From NCBI GenBank assembly GCA_036380925.1, contig DASVDW010000018.1:1-47028 (forward strand): DNA of 47,028 bases. Reading direction: 5' to 3'. Origin of the DNA: JAICLV01 sp036380925 (lineage in GTDB: Bacteria > Actinomycetota > Actinomycetes > Acidothermales > Acidothermaceae). A program made the translations under genes and the position numbers. Under the pieces are notes generated by a model that saw nothing but the letters and a program-made list of their open reading frames with translations, searched no databases and was not told the DNA's origin. Shown here in pieces: positions 23,906 to 31,734 of this stretch. Within the stretch, counting starts at the first letter, position 1; every line of letters starts with the position of its first letter.

Positions 23906-25258
23906 TCAGGCAAGGGCGGCCAGCGGATTTTCCAGCAGTCCCACCAGGTCGGCGAGGAATTTCGCCGCCGTCGCGCCGTCCAGCGACCGGTGGTCGATCG
24001 ACAGCGTGAGCCGCATCGTGTGCCCGACGACGACGGCGCCGTCGCGCACCACCGGCTCTTGCTTGGTCGCCCCGACCGCGAGGATCGCCGCCTCCGGGGG
24101 GTTGATGACCGCGGTGAACTGGTCGATGCCGAACATCCCGAGGTTGCTCACCGAGAACGTCGACCCGGTGAACTCCTCGGGCTTGAGTTTGCCGGCCCGC
24201 GCGCGGGTGGACAGGTCGCGGGTCACCGCGGAGATCTGGGTGAGCGTCAGCGTGTCGGCGTCGCGGATGACCGGGACGATCAGCCCTTCGGGCAGCGCGA
24301 CGGCCACCCCGACGTGAATTCGCCGGTGTCGCAACAGCTTGTCGCCGGCGAAGGAGACATTGGCCTCGGGGTGCGCGCGCAGCGCCGTCGCGACAGCTTT
24401 CACGATCATGTCGTTGACGCTGACCTTGGCCGGCGGCCCGTCGCCGGCGACCGCGGCGAGCCCGGCGTTGATGCGCGCGCGTGCGGCGACCAACTCGTCG
24501 GCGTCGACCACTCGCGTCAAGTAAAAGTGCGGCGCCTGCTGCATGCTCTCGGTGAGCCGCTTCGCGGTGATGCGCCGGACGTTGTTCAGCGGCACCTCTT
24601 CGACGTCCGGACCGGTGACGGCGGGACCGGTGACCGCGGGACCGGACGGCGCGACCGCTGCCGCGGCCGCCGGCTGGCCAGCCTGGCCGGCCTGGCCGAG
24701 CGCGGCGATGGCGTCCTGCACGTCGGCGCGCACGATCCGCCCGCCGGGTCCGGAGCCGCGAACGGTGGACAGGTCGAGCCCGGCGTCGCGCGCCATCGCG
24801 CGAGCCAGCGGCGACGCCTTCACCGCGCGGTCCGAACCGTCGGCCGCAGCCGAAACCTCGGGCGTCGCGGCGGCGGAGGGCGCGGCCGCCACCGGGGTCG
24901 CGGTGGGCGTGCCGGGGGCGGCCGAAACCGGTGGTTCGGGTTGCGCGTCAGCGGCTGGCGCCGCAGGGGTGGCCGCACCGGGGCTGGCCGCCGCGCCCGT
25001 GCCCCCGCCAGATCCGGCGCCGGAGCCGTCGCCGATGACCGCGATCACCTCGCCGATCGGCACCGTCTGGCCGGCCTCGACGACGATCCGCTCCAGCACG
25101 CCGGCGTCGTACGCCTCGAGCTCCATCGTCGCCTTGTCGGTCTCGATCTCGGCGAGTACGTCACCCTTCTCGACCCGATCGCCGACGTTCTTCGTCCACG
25201 CGCTGACCGTGCCCTCCTGCATGGTGTCGGACAGGCGTGGCATGAAGACCTCAGGCAT
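23906..25258 (-). CDS. pdhC: 2-oxo acid dehydrogenase E2, dihydrolipoamide acetyltransferase
   Basis: A 450-residue E2 core. A single lipoyl domain occupies about 1-76, with the lipoylated Lys42 in ETDKATMELEAY. An Ala/Pro-rich swinging linker follows, then the E3/E1-binding domain with ASPLARAMARDAGLDL and GPGGRIVRADVQDAI, then a second linker containing the tandem unit PAVTG twice. The catalytic domain ends with IDHRSLDGATAAKF, the DHRxxDG acyltransfer motif. It moves acetyl groups from the E1 encoded upstream to CoA. E3 is not in the window. ATG 25258 is 18 bp after pdhB. A branched-chain enzyme is the main alternative, but E1-alpha looks pyruvate-type. Confidence 0.93.
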   Translation of the reverse strand: MPEVFMPRLSDTMQEGTVSAWTKNVGDRVEKGDVLAEIETDKATMELEAYDAGVLERIVVEAGQTVPIGEVIAVIGDGSGAGSGGGTGAAASPGAATPAAPAADAQPEPPVSAAPGTPTATPVAAAPSAAATPEVSAAADGSDRAVKASPLARAMARDAGLDLSTVRGSGPGGRIVRADVQDAIAALGQAGQAGQPAAAAAVAPSGPAVTGPAVTGPDVEEVPLNNVRRITAKRLTESMQQAPHFYLTRVVDADELVAARARINAGLAAVAGDGPPAKVSVNDMIVKAVATALRAHPEANVSFAGDKLLRHRRIHVGVAVALPEGLIVPVIRDADTLTLTQISAVTRDLSTRARAGKLKPEEFTGSTFSVSNLGMFGIDQFTAVINPPEAAILAVGATKQEPVVRDGAVVVGHTMRLTLSIDHRSLDGATAAKFLADLVGLLENPLAALA

Positions 25259-25276
25259 GGTTTGTCAGCAACTCCT

Positions 25277-26272
25277 TTAGCCGCGGAAGCGGGTGGCGTC
25301 GAGCGTTTCGTGGATGACCTTCACAAGCGCGGTGGCGTCGGGCAGGGCGGCGAGCTCCAACGGTTTGGCGTACGGTAGCGGAACCTCCGCCGCGGCGACT
25401 CGGCGGACCGGCGCGTCGAGGTAGTCGAAGGCGCCTTCTTGGATGGTGGCCGCGATCTCCGCGCCCACGCCATACGACAACCAGTCCTCCTCGAGCACCA
25501 CGGCCTTCCCGGTCTTCTTCACCGAGTTGACGATGGTGTCGCGGTCCAGTGGGCGCAGCGAGCGCAAGTCGACCACCTCGGCCGACACGCCCTCGTCGGC
25601 CTCGAGCCGTTTGGCGACGTCCAACGCGACGGCCGCCATGCGCGAGTACGACACGATCGTGATGTCGGAGCCTTCTTTCATCACCGCGGCCTTGCCGATC
25701 TCGGTGACGTACTCGCCGTCGGGCACCTCGCCCTTGGTGTTGTACAGCGCCAGGTTTTCGATGAACATCACTGGATCGTCGTCGCGGATGGACGCCGCGA
25801 GCAGGCCCTTCGCGTCCGCGGCGGTGGCCGGGACCACCACCTTCAGACCCGGCACGTGCGCGTACCAGACCTCGAGGTTTTGGGAGTGCGTGGCGGCGAG
25901 CTGCTGGCCGCCGCCACCGGGCGTGCGGATGACCATCGGCACCTTCGACTGCCCGCCGAACATGGCGTGGATCTTCGCCGCGTGGTTCACGATCTGGTCC
26001 ATCGCGAGGATGGAGAAGTTGATCGTCATGATCTCGACGACCGGCCGCAGGCCGAGCATCGCCGCGCCGATGGCGGCGCCGACGAAGCCCTCCTCGGCGA
26101 TGGGGGTGTCGCGGATCCGCTCCGGCCCGAACTCGGTCAGCAGCCCGGCGGTGATTTTGTAGGAGCCTTCGAAGACGCCGATCTCCTCGCCCATCAAGAA
26201 GACGCTGGGGTCGCGGATCAGCTCCGAGCGCAGCGTGTCGTGCAGCGCCTGGCGATAGGTGATGACAGCCAC
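25277..26272 (-). CDS. pdhB: Pyruvate dehydrogenase E1 component, beta subunit
   Basis: A 331-residue transketolase-like beta subunit of the heterotetrameric E1. Visible family segments are FLMGEEIGVFEGSYKITAGL, DTPIAEEGFVGAAIGAAMLG, VEIMTINFSILAMDQIVNHA and the GGGGQQLAATHSQ loop that borders the active site. The C-terminal domain follows (EVVDLRSLRPLD). It pairs with the alpha subunit from the gene 19 bp upstream to decarboxylate pyruvate with ThDP and acetylate the E2 lipoyl group. The start is GTG 26272. Many actinobacteria rely on the homodimeric AceE instead, so this may be a second or conditional enzyme. Confidence 0.92.
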   Translation of the reverse strand: MAVITYRQALHDTLRSELIRDPSVFLMGEEIGVFEGSYKITAGLLTEFGPERIRDTPIAEEGFVGAAIGAAMLGLRPVVEIMTINFSILAMDQIVNHAAKIHAMFGGQSKVPMVIRTPGGGGQQLAATHSQNLEVWYAHVPGLKVVVPATAADAKGLLAASIRDDDPVMFIENLALYNTKGEVPDGEYVTEIGKAAVMKEGSDITIVSYSRMAAVALDVAKRLEADEGVSAEVVDLRSLRPLDRDTIVNSVKKTGKAVVLEEDWLSYGVGAEIAATIQEGAFDYLDAPVRRVAAAEVPLPYAKPLELAALPDATALVKVIHETLDATRFRG

Positions 26273-26291
26273 GGAAGTGTTCGCCTTTCGC

Positions 26292-27380
26292 TTATGCGCG
26301 CAGCAGCGGGTCGCCGGGGAGCTCGCGTGGCGCGTTGGCGACCGGGGTCGCGTAGGCGTGCGCGAAGAGCTGGTCAGGGGTCGGGTGGGGGGAGTTGTCG
26401 GCGAACTCGACCACCGCGTTGACCTGCGCCTCCACCTCGTCGTCGATCGTGGCGAGCTGGCTGGCGTCGGTCACGCCGGCGTCGACGAGCTGCTTGCGAA
26501 ACGCGGACAGCGGGTCGAGGTCGTGCAGCCGCTGCGCCTCTTCTTTCGTGCGGTACTTGGCCGGGTCGACGACGCTGTGGCCGCGCAACCGCCAGCTGAC
26601 CGCCTCCAGGATCGAAGGCTGTCGTTCTTCGCGGGCGAGCCGCAGCGCCTCCGCCATCGCCTCGCGGCAGGCGATCGGGTCGTTGCCGTCGACGCGCACA
26701 CCGGGAATCCGGTAGGCGCAGCCGCGTTTGTAGAGGTCCGGCTCGCCGGACGCCTTCTCCACCGGCGTGCCCATGCCGAGCCGGTTGTTGATGACGACGT
26801 AGACGATCGGCAGCCGCCAAATCGCGGCCAGATTGAGCGACTCGTGCCACGCGCCGATGTTGGTGGTGGCGTCGCCCAGCTGGCAGACCACCGCCTCGGT
26901 GTCCGGGCCGCCGGGACCGCGATACGCGATGGCCAGCGCCGCGCCCGTGGCTGGCGGGATCTGTCCCCCGACGATGCCGTAGCCGCCGAGCAGGCGGGCC
27001 TCGACGTCGAACAGGTGCATCGAGCCGCCCCAGCCCTTCGAAACCCCCGTCGTCCGGCCGAACAACTCGGCCATTACCCGGCCGGGCTCGATGCCGCGGG
27101 CGATCGCGTAGCCGTGCTCGCGATAGGTGGTGAACAAGTAGTCGCGCGGCTGCATCGCCGCCATCAGGCCGACGATGGTGGCTTCCTCGCCGAGGTTGAG
27201 GTGGCAGTAGCCGCCGATCTTCGCCCGCTGGTACATCTCCGCCGCGCGCTCCTCGAAGCGGCGGATGAGCTGCATCTCGCGGTAGTACGCCAGCAGCCGG
27301 TCACGCGGCTCGTCACCGAAGACGTTCGTTGACTTGCGCGCTGCCTTCGGGGCGGCCGTCTTCTTTTGGGCGGGTGGCAC
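26292..27380 (-). CDS. pdhA: Pyruvate dehydrogenase E1 component, alpha subunit
   Basis: A 362-residue ThDP-binding subunit. A short basic N-terminal tail is followed by LLAYYREMQLIRRFEERAAE and GYCHLNLGEEATIVG. GWGGSMHLFD and GIVGGQIPPATGAALA favour pyruvate over branched-chain substrates. The ThDP motif runs from GDATTNIGAWHESLN to VYVVINN (about 168-197). The loop RRGCAYRIPGVRVDGND and the phosphorylation-loop-like WRLRGHSVVDPAKYR are also present. GTG 27380 has GGAGA upstream. It lies 10 bp after the CBS/zinc-ribbon gene and leads pdhB and pdhC, giving a four-gene operon. Confidence 0.93.
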   Translation of the reverse strand: MPPAQKKTAAPKAARKSTNVFGDEPRDRLLAYYREMQLIRRFEERAAEMYQRAKIGGYCHLNLGEEATIVGLMAAMQPRDYLFTTYREHGYAIARGIEPGRVMAELFGRTTGVSKGWGGSMHLFDVEARLLGGYGIVGGQIPPATGAALAIAYRGPGGPDTEAVVCQLGDATTNIGAWHESLNLAAIWRLPIVYVVINNRLGMGTPVEKASGEPDLYKRGCAYRIPGVRVDGNDPIACREAMAEALRLAREERQPSILEAVSWRLRGHSVVDPAKYRTKEEAQRLHDLDPLSAFRKQLVDAGVTDASQLATIDDEVEAQVNAVVEFADNSPHPTPDQLFAHAYATPVANAPRELPGDPLLRA

Positions 27381-27390
27381 GTGGTCTCCT

Positions 27391-27858
27391 TCAGGCGCCG
27401 GGCGACTGGGGCTGATGCACGAAGCGAGTTGTGTCGGCGGCGCACGTCGGGCAAGAGGCCGGTGGGCGCTCGCCGCGGACCTGTGTGCCGCACACCTCGC
27501 ACACCCACTCCATCGCGATCAGCGCGACGATGTCGGCGCGCGACACGATGCCGACGAGTTGGCCGCCGGACAGCACAGGCACCCGTCGGATGCGGCGATC
27601 GACGAGCAGATGGCGGACGTCTTCGACCTCGGCGTCCTCGGTGACGCTCACGATGCCGGGGGACATGACGTCGGCGGCGGTCGGCCCGTCCTTGGCGATG
27701 AGGTCGTGCTCGCTCACCAGGCCGACCACGGCGCCCGCGGCGTCGATGACGGGGACCGCGCTGATGCGGTGCTGCACGAGCAGCTGCGCGACGTCGGCGG
27801 TGGGCATGTCGACGCTGGCCGTGTAGACCGGCGCCTTCATGATCTGTTTGACCTTCAT
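27391..27858 (-). CDS. Tandem CBS-domain protein with C-terminal rubredoxin-like zinc ribbon
   Basis: A 155-residue protein. Two CBS motifs (about 1-60 with VKQIMKAPVYTA and VSEHDLIA; about 61-115 with ADVMSPGIVSVTED and VSRADIVAL) form a Bateman module that usually binds adenine nucleotides. A C-terminal ribbon with two CxxC knuckles, WVCEVCGTQ and ASCPTCAAD (about 117-141), could bind zinc or iron. It is the first gene of the pdhABC operon, 10 bp before pdhA. I infer a sensor of energy charge or redox state acting on pyruvate oxidation; no family member with that proven role is known to me. The CBS call is firm; the function is open. Confidence 0.85.
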   Translation of the reverse strand: MKVKQIMKAPVYTASVDMPTADVAQLLVQHRISAVPVIDAAGAVVGLVSEHDLIAKDGPTAADVMSPGIVSVTEDAEVEDVRHLLVDRRIRRVPVLSGGQLVGIVSRADIVALIAMEWVCEVCGTQVRGERPPASCPTCAADTTRFVHQPQSPGA

Positions 27859-28012
27859 CGCTTCGCCCTGCGCAACTTGTCGCGTCGGGCGCGGGCAGCC
27901 CGGTACTGGCGTTGCAGTGGTCCGGGGGTGGCTCGCCGCAGCCGACGACTTGTGGTCGATTGGCGTGCCTCAGCCTACCCGGCGGCCTGGTCGCGAGTAC
28001 CTGTGGGCTGGC

Positions 28013-28033
28013 GGCCGGCGATCTTCGCCGGCC
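28013..28033 (-). terminator. Hairpin downstream of tatB
   Basis: A perfect 8 bp stem, GGCCGGCG and CGCCGGCC, around the 5-base loop ATCTT, 27 bp after the tatB stop and before the CBS gene on the same strand. The compact GC stem is terminator-like although no T-run follows. It would separate tatB from the pdh operon. Confidence 0.55.
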
Positions 28034-28060
28034 TTGCCGAGTTCGAGCTCGGCGCGCGGC

Positions 28061-28438
28061 CTAGGTCGCGTCGGTGTCGAACGGCACGGGGCCGACGGGC
28101 GCGGCCGGAAACGCGTGGGCGGCCACCTGCGGCGCCGTCTCCACCGGCATGGATTGCAGCGGCGGCAAGGTCTGCACCGTGGTGCGGCCTGGCTCGTCGT
28201 CATCGAGCAGGTGCTTGCGCACGAAGGTGCGCGGATTGAGGTCGGCGATGTCGAAGTCGCCGACGGTGTCGCCGAGCTCCGCTCGCAGATCGCTGCGCGC
28301 CTGCTGCGCCATCGAGCGCAACTGCCGCAGCACGCGACCGGCGTCGCGCGCGACCTGCGGCAGCTTGTCGGGGCCAAAGATCAGCATGGCGATGACGCCC
28401 AACACCAGCAGCTTGGTGATGCTGAGGTCGAACGGCAT
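28061..28438 (-). CDS. tatB: Sec-independent (twin-arginine) translocase subunit TatB
   Basis: A 125-residue protein. One N-terminal membrane helix (about 8-20, KLLVLGVIAMLIF) runs directly into the hallmark FGPDKLP hinge and an amphipathic helix (QVARDAGRVLRQLRSMAQQA). A Pro-rich acidic C-terminus follows. TatB with TatC recognises folded proteins bearing twin-arginine signals. The length and C-terminal extension favour TatB over the shorter TatA. ATG 28438 has GGAGG upstream. No tatA or tatC is adjacent, as is usual in actinobacteria. The tail after residue 75 is poorly conserved. Confidence 0.88.
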   Translation of the reverse strand: MPFDLSITKLLVLGVIAMLIFGPDKLPQVARDAGRVLRQLRSMAQQARSDLRAELGDTVGDFDIADLNPRTFVRKHLLDDDEPGRTTVQTLPPLQSMPVETAPQVAAHAFPAAPVGPVPFDTDAT

Positions 28439-28515
28439 GGCACACCTCCGGACTCGCCTCCAGGCTAGGCCATCGGCGGCCCGCCCGCTGCCGCTCAGGC
28501 GGCCAGCCGTGGTAT

Positions 28516-28539
28516 TAGTTAGTTGATGCTAACGAACTA
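28516..28539. promoter_or_regulatory. Putative MarR operator upstream of the MFS-marR operon
   Basis: TAGTTAGTT (28516-28524) and AACGAACTA (28531-28539) form a 9 bp inverted repeat with one mismatch and a 6-base spacer, 32 bp before the MFS start. This size and AT-rich character fit MarR-family sites. The linked MarR gene suggests autoregulation. Confidence 0.6.
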
Positions 28540-28551
28540 GCTGCGAGCTAG
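28537..28551. repeat. Perfect inverted repeat adjoining the MarR operator
   Basis: CTAGCT and AGCTAG with a GCG centre, overlapping the right end of the larger dyad. It may be a second half-site or extend the regulator footprint toward the MFS ribosome site. Confidence 0.4.
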
Positions 28552-28571
28552 CCGGCTGCCGAGGGACGTGC

Positions 28572-30284
28572 ATGGTGCGGGAATCCGCGCTGCGGTGGGA
28601 CCGCGGCGCAATCGGTGCTGAACATCCTCATTACCGCTGGGTGGCCTTGTCGAACACCACACTCGGCGTGCTCATGGCGACGATCAACTCCTCGATCGTC
28701 ATCATCTCGTTACCGGCGATCTTCCGCGGCATCCATCTCGACCCGCTCGCGCCCGGCAACGTGAGCTACCTGCTGTGGGTGTTGATGGGATTCCTCGTCG
28801 TCACGGCGGTGCTCGTTGTCAGCTTGGGCCGGCTTGGCGACATCTACGGCCGGGTGAAGATCTACAACCTCGGGTTCGCGATTTTCACCTTCGGCTCGGT
28901 GGCACTCGCGCTTGATCCGCTGCGTTCGGGGAGCGGCGCGCTGTGGCTGATCATTTGGCGGATTGTGCAGGGCGTCGGGGCCGCAATGCTGTTCGCGAAC
29001 TCGACCGCCATCCTCACCGACGCGTTTCCGCCCGACAGCCGCGGCATGGCGATGGGGATCAACCAGGTGGCGGCCATCGCCGGCTCGTTCATCGGCTTGA
29101 TCGCGGGCGGTTTGCTGTCGGAGGTCGACTGGCGACTGGTGTTCTTCGTCTCGGTGCCCGTCGGGTTGCTGGGCACGATCTGGTCGTACAAGAGCCTGCA
29201 CGAGACGAGCCAGCGCCGGCCCGCGCGCATCGACTGGTGGGGCAACGCGCTGTTCGCCATCGGGCTGACCGCCGTGCTGGTCGCCATCACCTATGGCATT
29301 CAGCCTTATGGCCACAGCGACATGGGCTGGCTCGATCCCTGGGTTCTCGCCGGCCTGGTCGGCGGCGGCGTGGTGCTGGTGGTGTTCGGGATCGTCGAGA
29401 CCAAGGTCGATCAGCCGATGTTCGCCATGGGGCTGTTCCGCATCAAGGCCTTCAGCGCTGGAAATCTCGCAGGCTTGCTCGCCTCCGTCGCCCGCGGTGG
29501 CCTCCAATTCATGCTCATCATCTGGCTGCAAGGTATCTGGCTGCCGCTGCACGGTTACAGCTTCGAGTCCACGCCGCTGTGGGCCGGAATCTACCTCTTG
29601 CCGTTGACCGGGGCGTTTCTCGTGGCTGGCCCGCTGTCTGGCTATCTCTCCGACCGGTTTGGCGCCCGCGCGTTCGCGACCGGCGGTCTGCTCGTCGTCG
29701 CGGTGAGTTTCGTCGGTCTCGCGATGCTGCCGACCGACTTCCCGTACTGGCTGTTCGCCTTGCTGCTCGTCGTCAACGGCATTGGCTCGGGTTTGTTCTC
29801 GGCGCCCAACACGACCGGCATCATGAACAGCGTCCCGGCCCACCAACGGGGCGTGGCGTCGGGAATGCGCGGCACGTTTTTCAACTCGGGCACGTCGTTG
29901 TCGATCGGCGTCTTCTTCTCGTTGATGATCGTCGGGCTGGCCGCGACCTTGCCGCGCACCCTCACGTCCGGCTTGGAAAGCCACGGCGTTCCCGCCGATG
30001 TCGCGTCGGCCGTCGGCAACGCGCCGCCGGTGGGCAGCCTGTTCGCCGCGTTCCTCGGTTACAACCCGATGCAGAGCATGCTGGGGGCTAAAGAGTTGTC
30101 GTCGCTGTCGCCGTCCGACGCGCAAACCCTGACGGGCAAGACGTTTTTCCCGTCGCTGATCTCCGGACCGTTCCACCATGGGCTCATCATCGTGTTCGTG
30201 ATGGCGATCGCGATGTCGTTGGTCGCGGCGGTGGCCTCGCTGCTGCGCGGCGGCCGTTACGTGCACGAGGAGGAGATGGCGTGA
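28572..30284 (+). CDS. MFS transporter, DHA2-like 14-helix drug exporter
   Basis: A 570-residue membrane protein of the drug:H+ antiporter-2 type. About 14 helices are apparent. The first is preceded by YRWVALSNTTLGVLMATINSSIVIISLP, containing the helix-1 motif of this family. Motif A appears as GRLGDIYGRVKIY, and motif C-like small-residue packing as VAAIAGSFIGLIAGGLL. A second half begins near 330. It should expel a lipophilic compound using the proton gradient. ATG 28572 follows GAGGGA. The stop overlaps the marR start (GTGA), and a MarR-like dyad lies just upstream, a classic drug-inducible pair. The substrate is unknown. Confidence 0.88.
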   Translation: MVRESALRWDRGAIGAEHPHYRWVALSNTTLGVLMATINSSIVIISLPAIFRGIHLDPLAPGNVSYLLWVLMGFLVVTAVLVVSLGRLGDIYGRVKIYNLGFAIFTFGSVALALDPLRSGSGALWLIIWRIVQGVGAAMLFANSTAILTDAFPPDSRGMAMGINQVAAIAGSFIGLIAGGLLSEVDWRLVFFVSVPVGLLGTIWSYKSLHETSQRRPARIDWWGNALFAIGLTAVLVAITYGIQPYGHSDMGWLDPWVLAGLVGGGVVLVVFGIVETKVDQPMFAMGLFRIKAFSAGNLAGLLASVARGGLQFMLIIWLQGIWLPLHGYSFESTPLWAGIYLLPLTGAFLVAGPLSGYLSDRFGARAFATGGLLVVAVSFVGLAMLPTDFPYWLFALLLVVNGIGSGLFSAPNTTGIMNSVPAHQRGVASGMRGTFFNSGTSLSIGVFFSLMIVGLAATLPRTLTSGLESHGVPADVASAVGNAPPVGSLFAAFLGYNPMQSMLGAKELSSLSPSDAQTLTGKTFFPSLISGPFHHGLIIVFVMAIAMSLVAAVASLLRGGRYVHEEEMA

Positions 30285-30766
30285 CCGCGCACCGCGCCGA
30301 CGACGCGCTGCTCGCGTTCGCGACGGAGCTTCGGGTGGCGATGAGCCGCCTTGGCCGGCAGACCCGGGTGAGCAGCACCGGGCTCACGCCGTCGCAGCTG
30401 TCGGCGTTGACGACGCTCGAGGAATGCGGCCCGCTGCGGCTCAACGAACTCGCCGCCCGAGAAGGCGTCGCGGCGCCGACAATGTCGCGCGGAGTCGACA
30501 TTCTCGAGCAGTCGCGTCTGGTCCGCAGGCGCCGCGACCCGGACGACGCGAGGTCGTCGTTCATCGAACTGACGGATAACGGGCGCGCCGTGCTGACGAA
30601 GGCGATCGATCAACGGACGACGTTGCTGGCGCAACGGCTGGGCGATCTCGAGCCCGCGCAGCTGGCGGCGATCAAGTCGGCGTTGCCGGCATTGCGTCAG
30701 CTCGTGGACAAACCGGTGGAGCCAGCGAGCGGGGTCAGTGCCCGGCGGCGCGGTACTGCTCGATGA
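30281..30766 (+). CDS. MarR-family transcriptional regulator
   Basis: A 161-residue winged-helix regulator. Dimerisation helices flank a DNA-binding core with LTPSQLSALTTLEECGPLRL, LAAREGVAAPTMSRGVDILE as the recognition helix, and the wing LVRRRRDPDDARSSFIELT. Such proteins repress adjacent efflux genes until bound by a small aromatic ligand. The GTG start at 30281 overlaps the MFS stop, so the two are coupled. The likely operator is the dyad at 28516-28539. The last 32 bp overlap the convergent lsr2 gene. Confidence 0.9.
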   Translation: MTAHRADDALLAFATELRVAMSRLGRQTRVSSTGLTPSQLSALTTLEECGPLRLNELAAREGVAAPTMSRGVDILEQSRLVRRRRDPDDARSSFIELTDNGRAVLTKAIDQRTTLLAQRLGDLEPAQLAAIKSALPALRQLVDKPVEPASGVSARRRGTAR

Positions 30767-31076
30767 CGGACGCCGGTATGCGACCGCGCTCCGGGACGCT
30801 GATCCGGTTGGCGCGCGCCCATGCCCGCACCGCGCGAGGATCCGCGGCGACGTCAACCCGTCGCTGCACGACCAACTTCGAGCGCCCGCGCCCGCTGGTG
30901 TGGACCATCCGCCGGCCCACCGCGACGTACGGCGCGAAGACACCGCGCAACCGGTCGGCGTTGCGCTTTCCGAGGTCGATCTCGTAGGTCTGGTCGTCGA
31001 TGCTGAAGCTCACCGTCTCGACCGCCCTGCCGCCGTCGAGGTCGTCAACAAGGTCGTACGTGATCTTTTGCGCCAT
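30735..31076 (-). CDS. lsr2: Lsr2-family nucleoid-associated protein
   Basis: A 113-residue DNA-bridging protein, the actinobacterial H-NS analogue that silences AT-rich foreign DNA. The N-terminal oligomerisation domain begins MAQKITYDLVDDLDGG with beta strands to about 45 (FSIDDQTYEIDLGKRNADRL). The C-terminal DNA-binding domain (about 75-113) has VRAWARANRISVPERGRIP with the RGR AT-hook-like motif, then IEQYRAAGH. ATG 31076 has GAGGGA upstream. It converges on marR with a 32 bp coding overlap, so transcription of either could interfere with the other. Whether this is the main or an accessory Lsr2 copy cannot be judged. Confidence 0.95.
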   Translation of the reverse strand: MAQKITYDLVDDLDGGRAVETVSFSIDDQTYEIDLGKRNADRLRGVFAPYVAVGRRMVHTSGRGRSKLVVQRRVDVAADPRAVRAWARANRISVPERGRIPASVIEQYRAAGH

Positions 31077-31109
31077 CGCGTTGTCCCTCTATGTCAAAGC
31101 GCCGGAGCC

Positions 31110-31133
31110 CGATCACCGTCAATACCGTGATCG
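31110..31133. repeat. Inverted repeat upstream of lsr2
   Basis: CGATCAC at 31110-31116 and GTGATCG at 31127-31133 form a perfect 7 bp pair, 33 bp before the lsr2 start. TTGACG on the lsr2 strand lies between the arms and could be a -35 element, but no good -10 follows. A repressor site for lsr2 is plausible. Confidence 0.4.
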
Positions 31134-31317
31134 CCACCATGATGACAGCCGGGCGGGGCGCGAGATCGCGCAGGCCCGCCGCCCGGCGCGCCCGAGGATT
31201 ACGCCGTGCGCGGGGAGCACCCGTCCCAATAGTTAACGCATCCTGGACATTCGGATGATGCGATCGGATTTCACTCATAGGCAGACTTGCCGACGAGCAA
31301 AGGGGAGGTGTCGGCAG

Positions 31318-31668
31318 GTGTCAGCTGGGCCAGCGTCAGGGAGCCCGACGTCGGGGGAGGCCGGGTCAGCGGCCGCGCGCGCGTCGGGCGAGTCGGCGGC
31401 GCCGAGCGATCCCGACGTCGCGGGTCAGCGTTGGCGTGACGCGGCCGCGCGCCTGGAGTACGCCGAGCGGCACGGCGCTCCTCCCGAGGAGGTGGAGCGG
31501 CTCTCCGACGAGGTGATCGAGGCCAGGGTTGCCATGTTCCAAGCCGGCGTGAGCAGCGGCTGGCAGCTGCCGGCGTTCTTGCAGGCCGCGCTGGAACGCG
31601 ACCGGCAACTGCTGCAGGCGTGGCCGGGGGCGTGGGACGACACGATGCTCGGGACGCCGCCGGGTTGA
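31318..31668 (+). CDS. Hypothetical protein
   Basis: A 116-residue protein that I do not recognise. A disordered Gly/Ser/Ala/Pro-rich N-terminus (about 1-40) is followed by two probable helices with charged periodicity: RWRDAAARLEYAERHG and PPEEVERLSDEVIEARVAMFQAG. Then comes WQLPAFLQAALERDRQLLQAW. No membrane segment or metal motif is seen. GTG 31318 is chosen because GGGGAGG lies upstream; the frame is open back to 31255. It precedes the ligase gene by 66 bp on the same strand. The helical part has good coding character, but function and partners are unknown. Confidence 0.55.
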   Translation: MSAGPASGSPTSGEAGSAAARASGESAAPSDPDVAGQRWRDAAARLEYAERHGAPPEEVERLSDEVIEARVAMFQAGVSSGWQLPAFLQAALERDRQLLQAWPGAWDDTMLGTPPG

Positions 31669-31734
31669 GTCGCGCTCAGCTAGCCGCGTCACGCGCGTGG
31701 CTAGCCATGGCGAAGGCTGGGAAGATCCCCTGTC

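Noticed and set aside
28710..30266. A 518-codon minus-strand open frame opposite the MFS gene
   Set aside because: The hydrophilic, Arg/His/Gln-rich translation is the mirror of membrane-helix codons; the plus strand clearly encodes the transporter.
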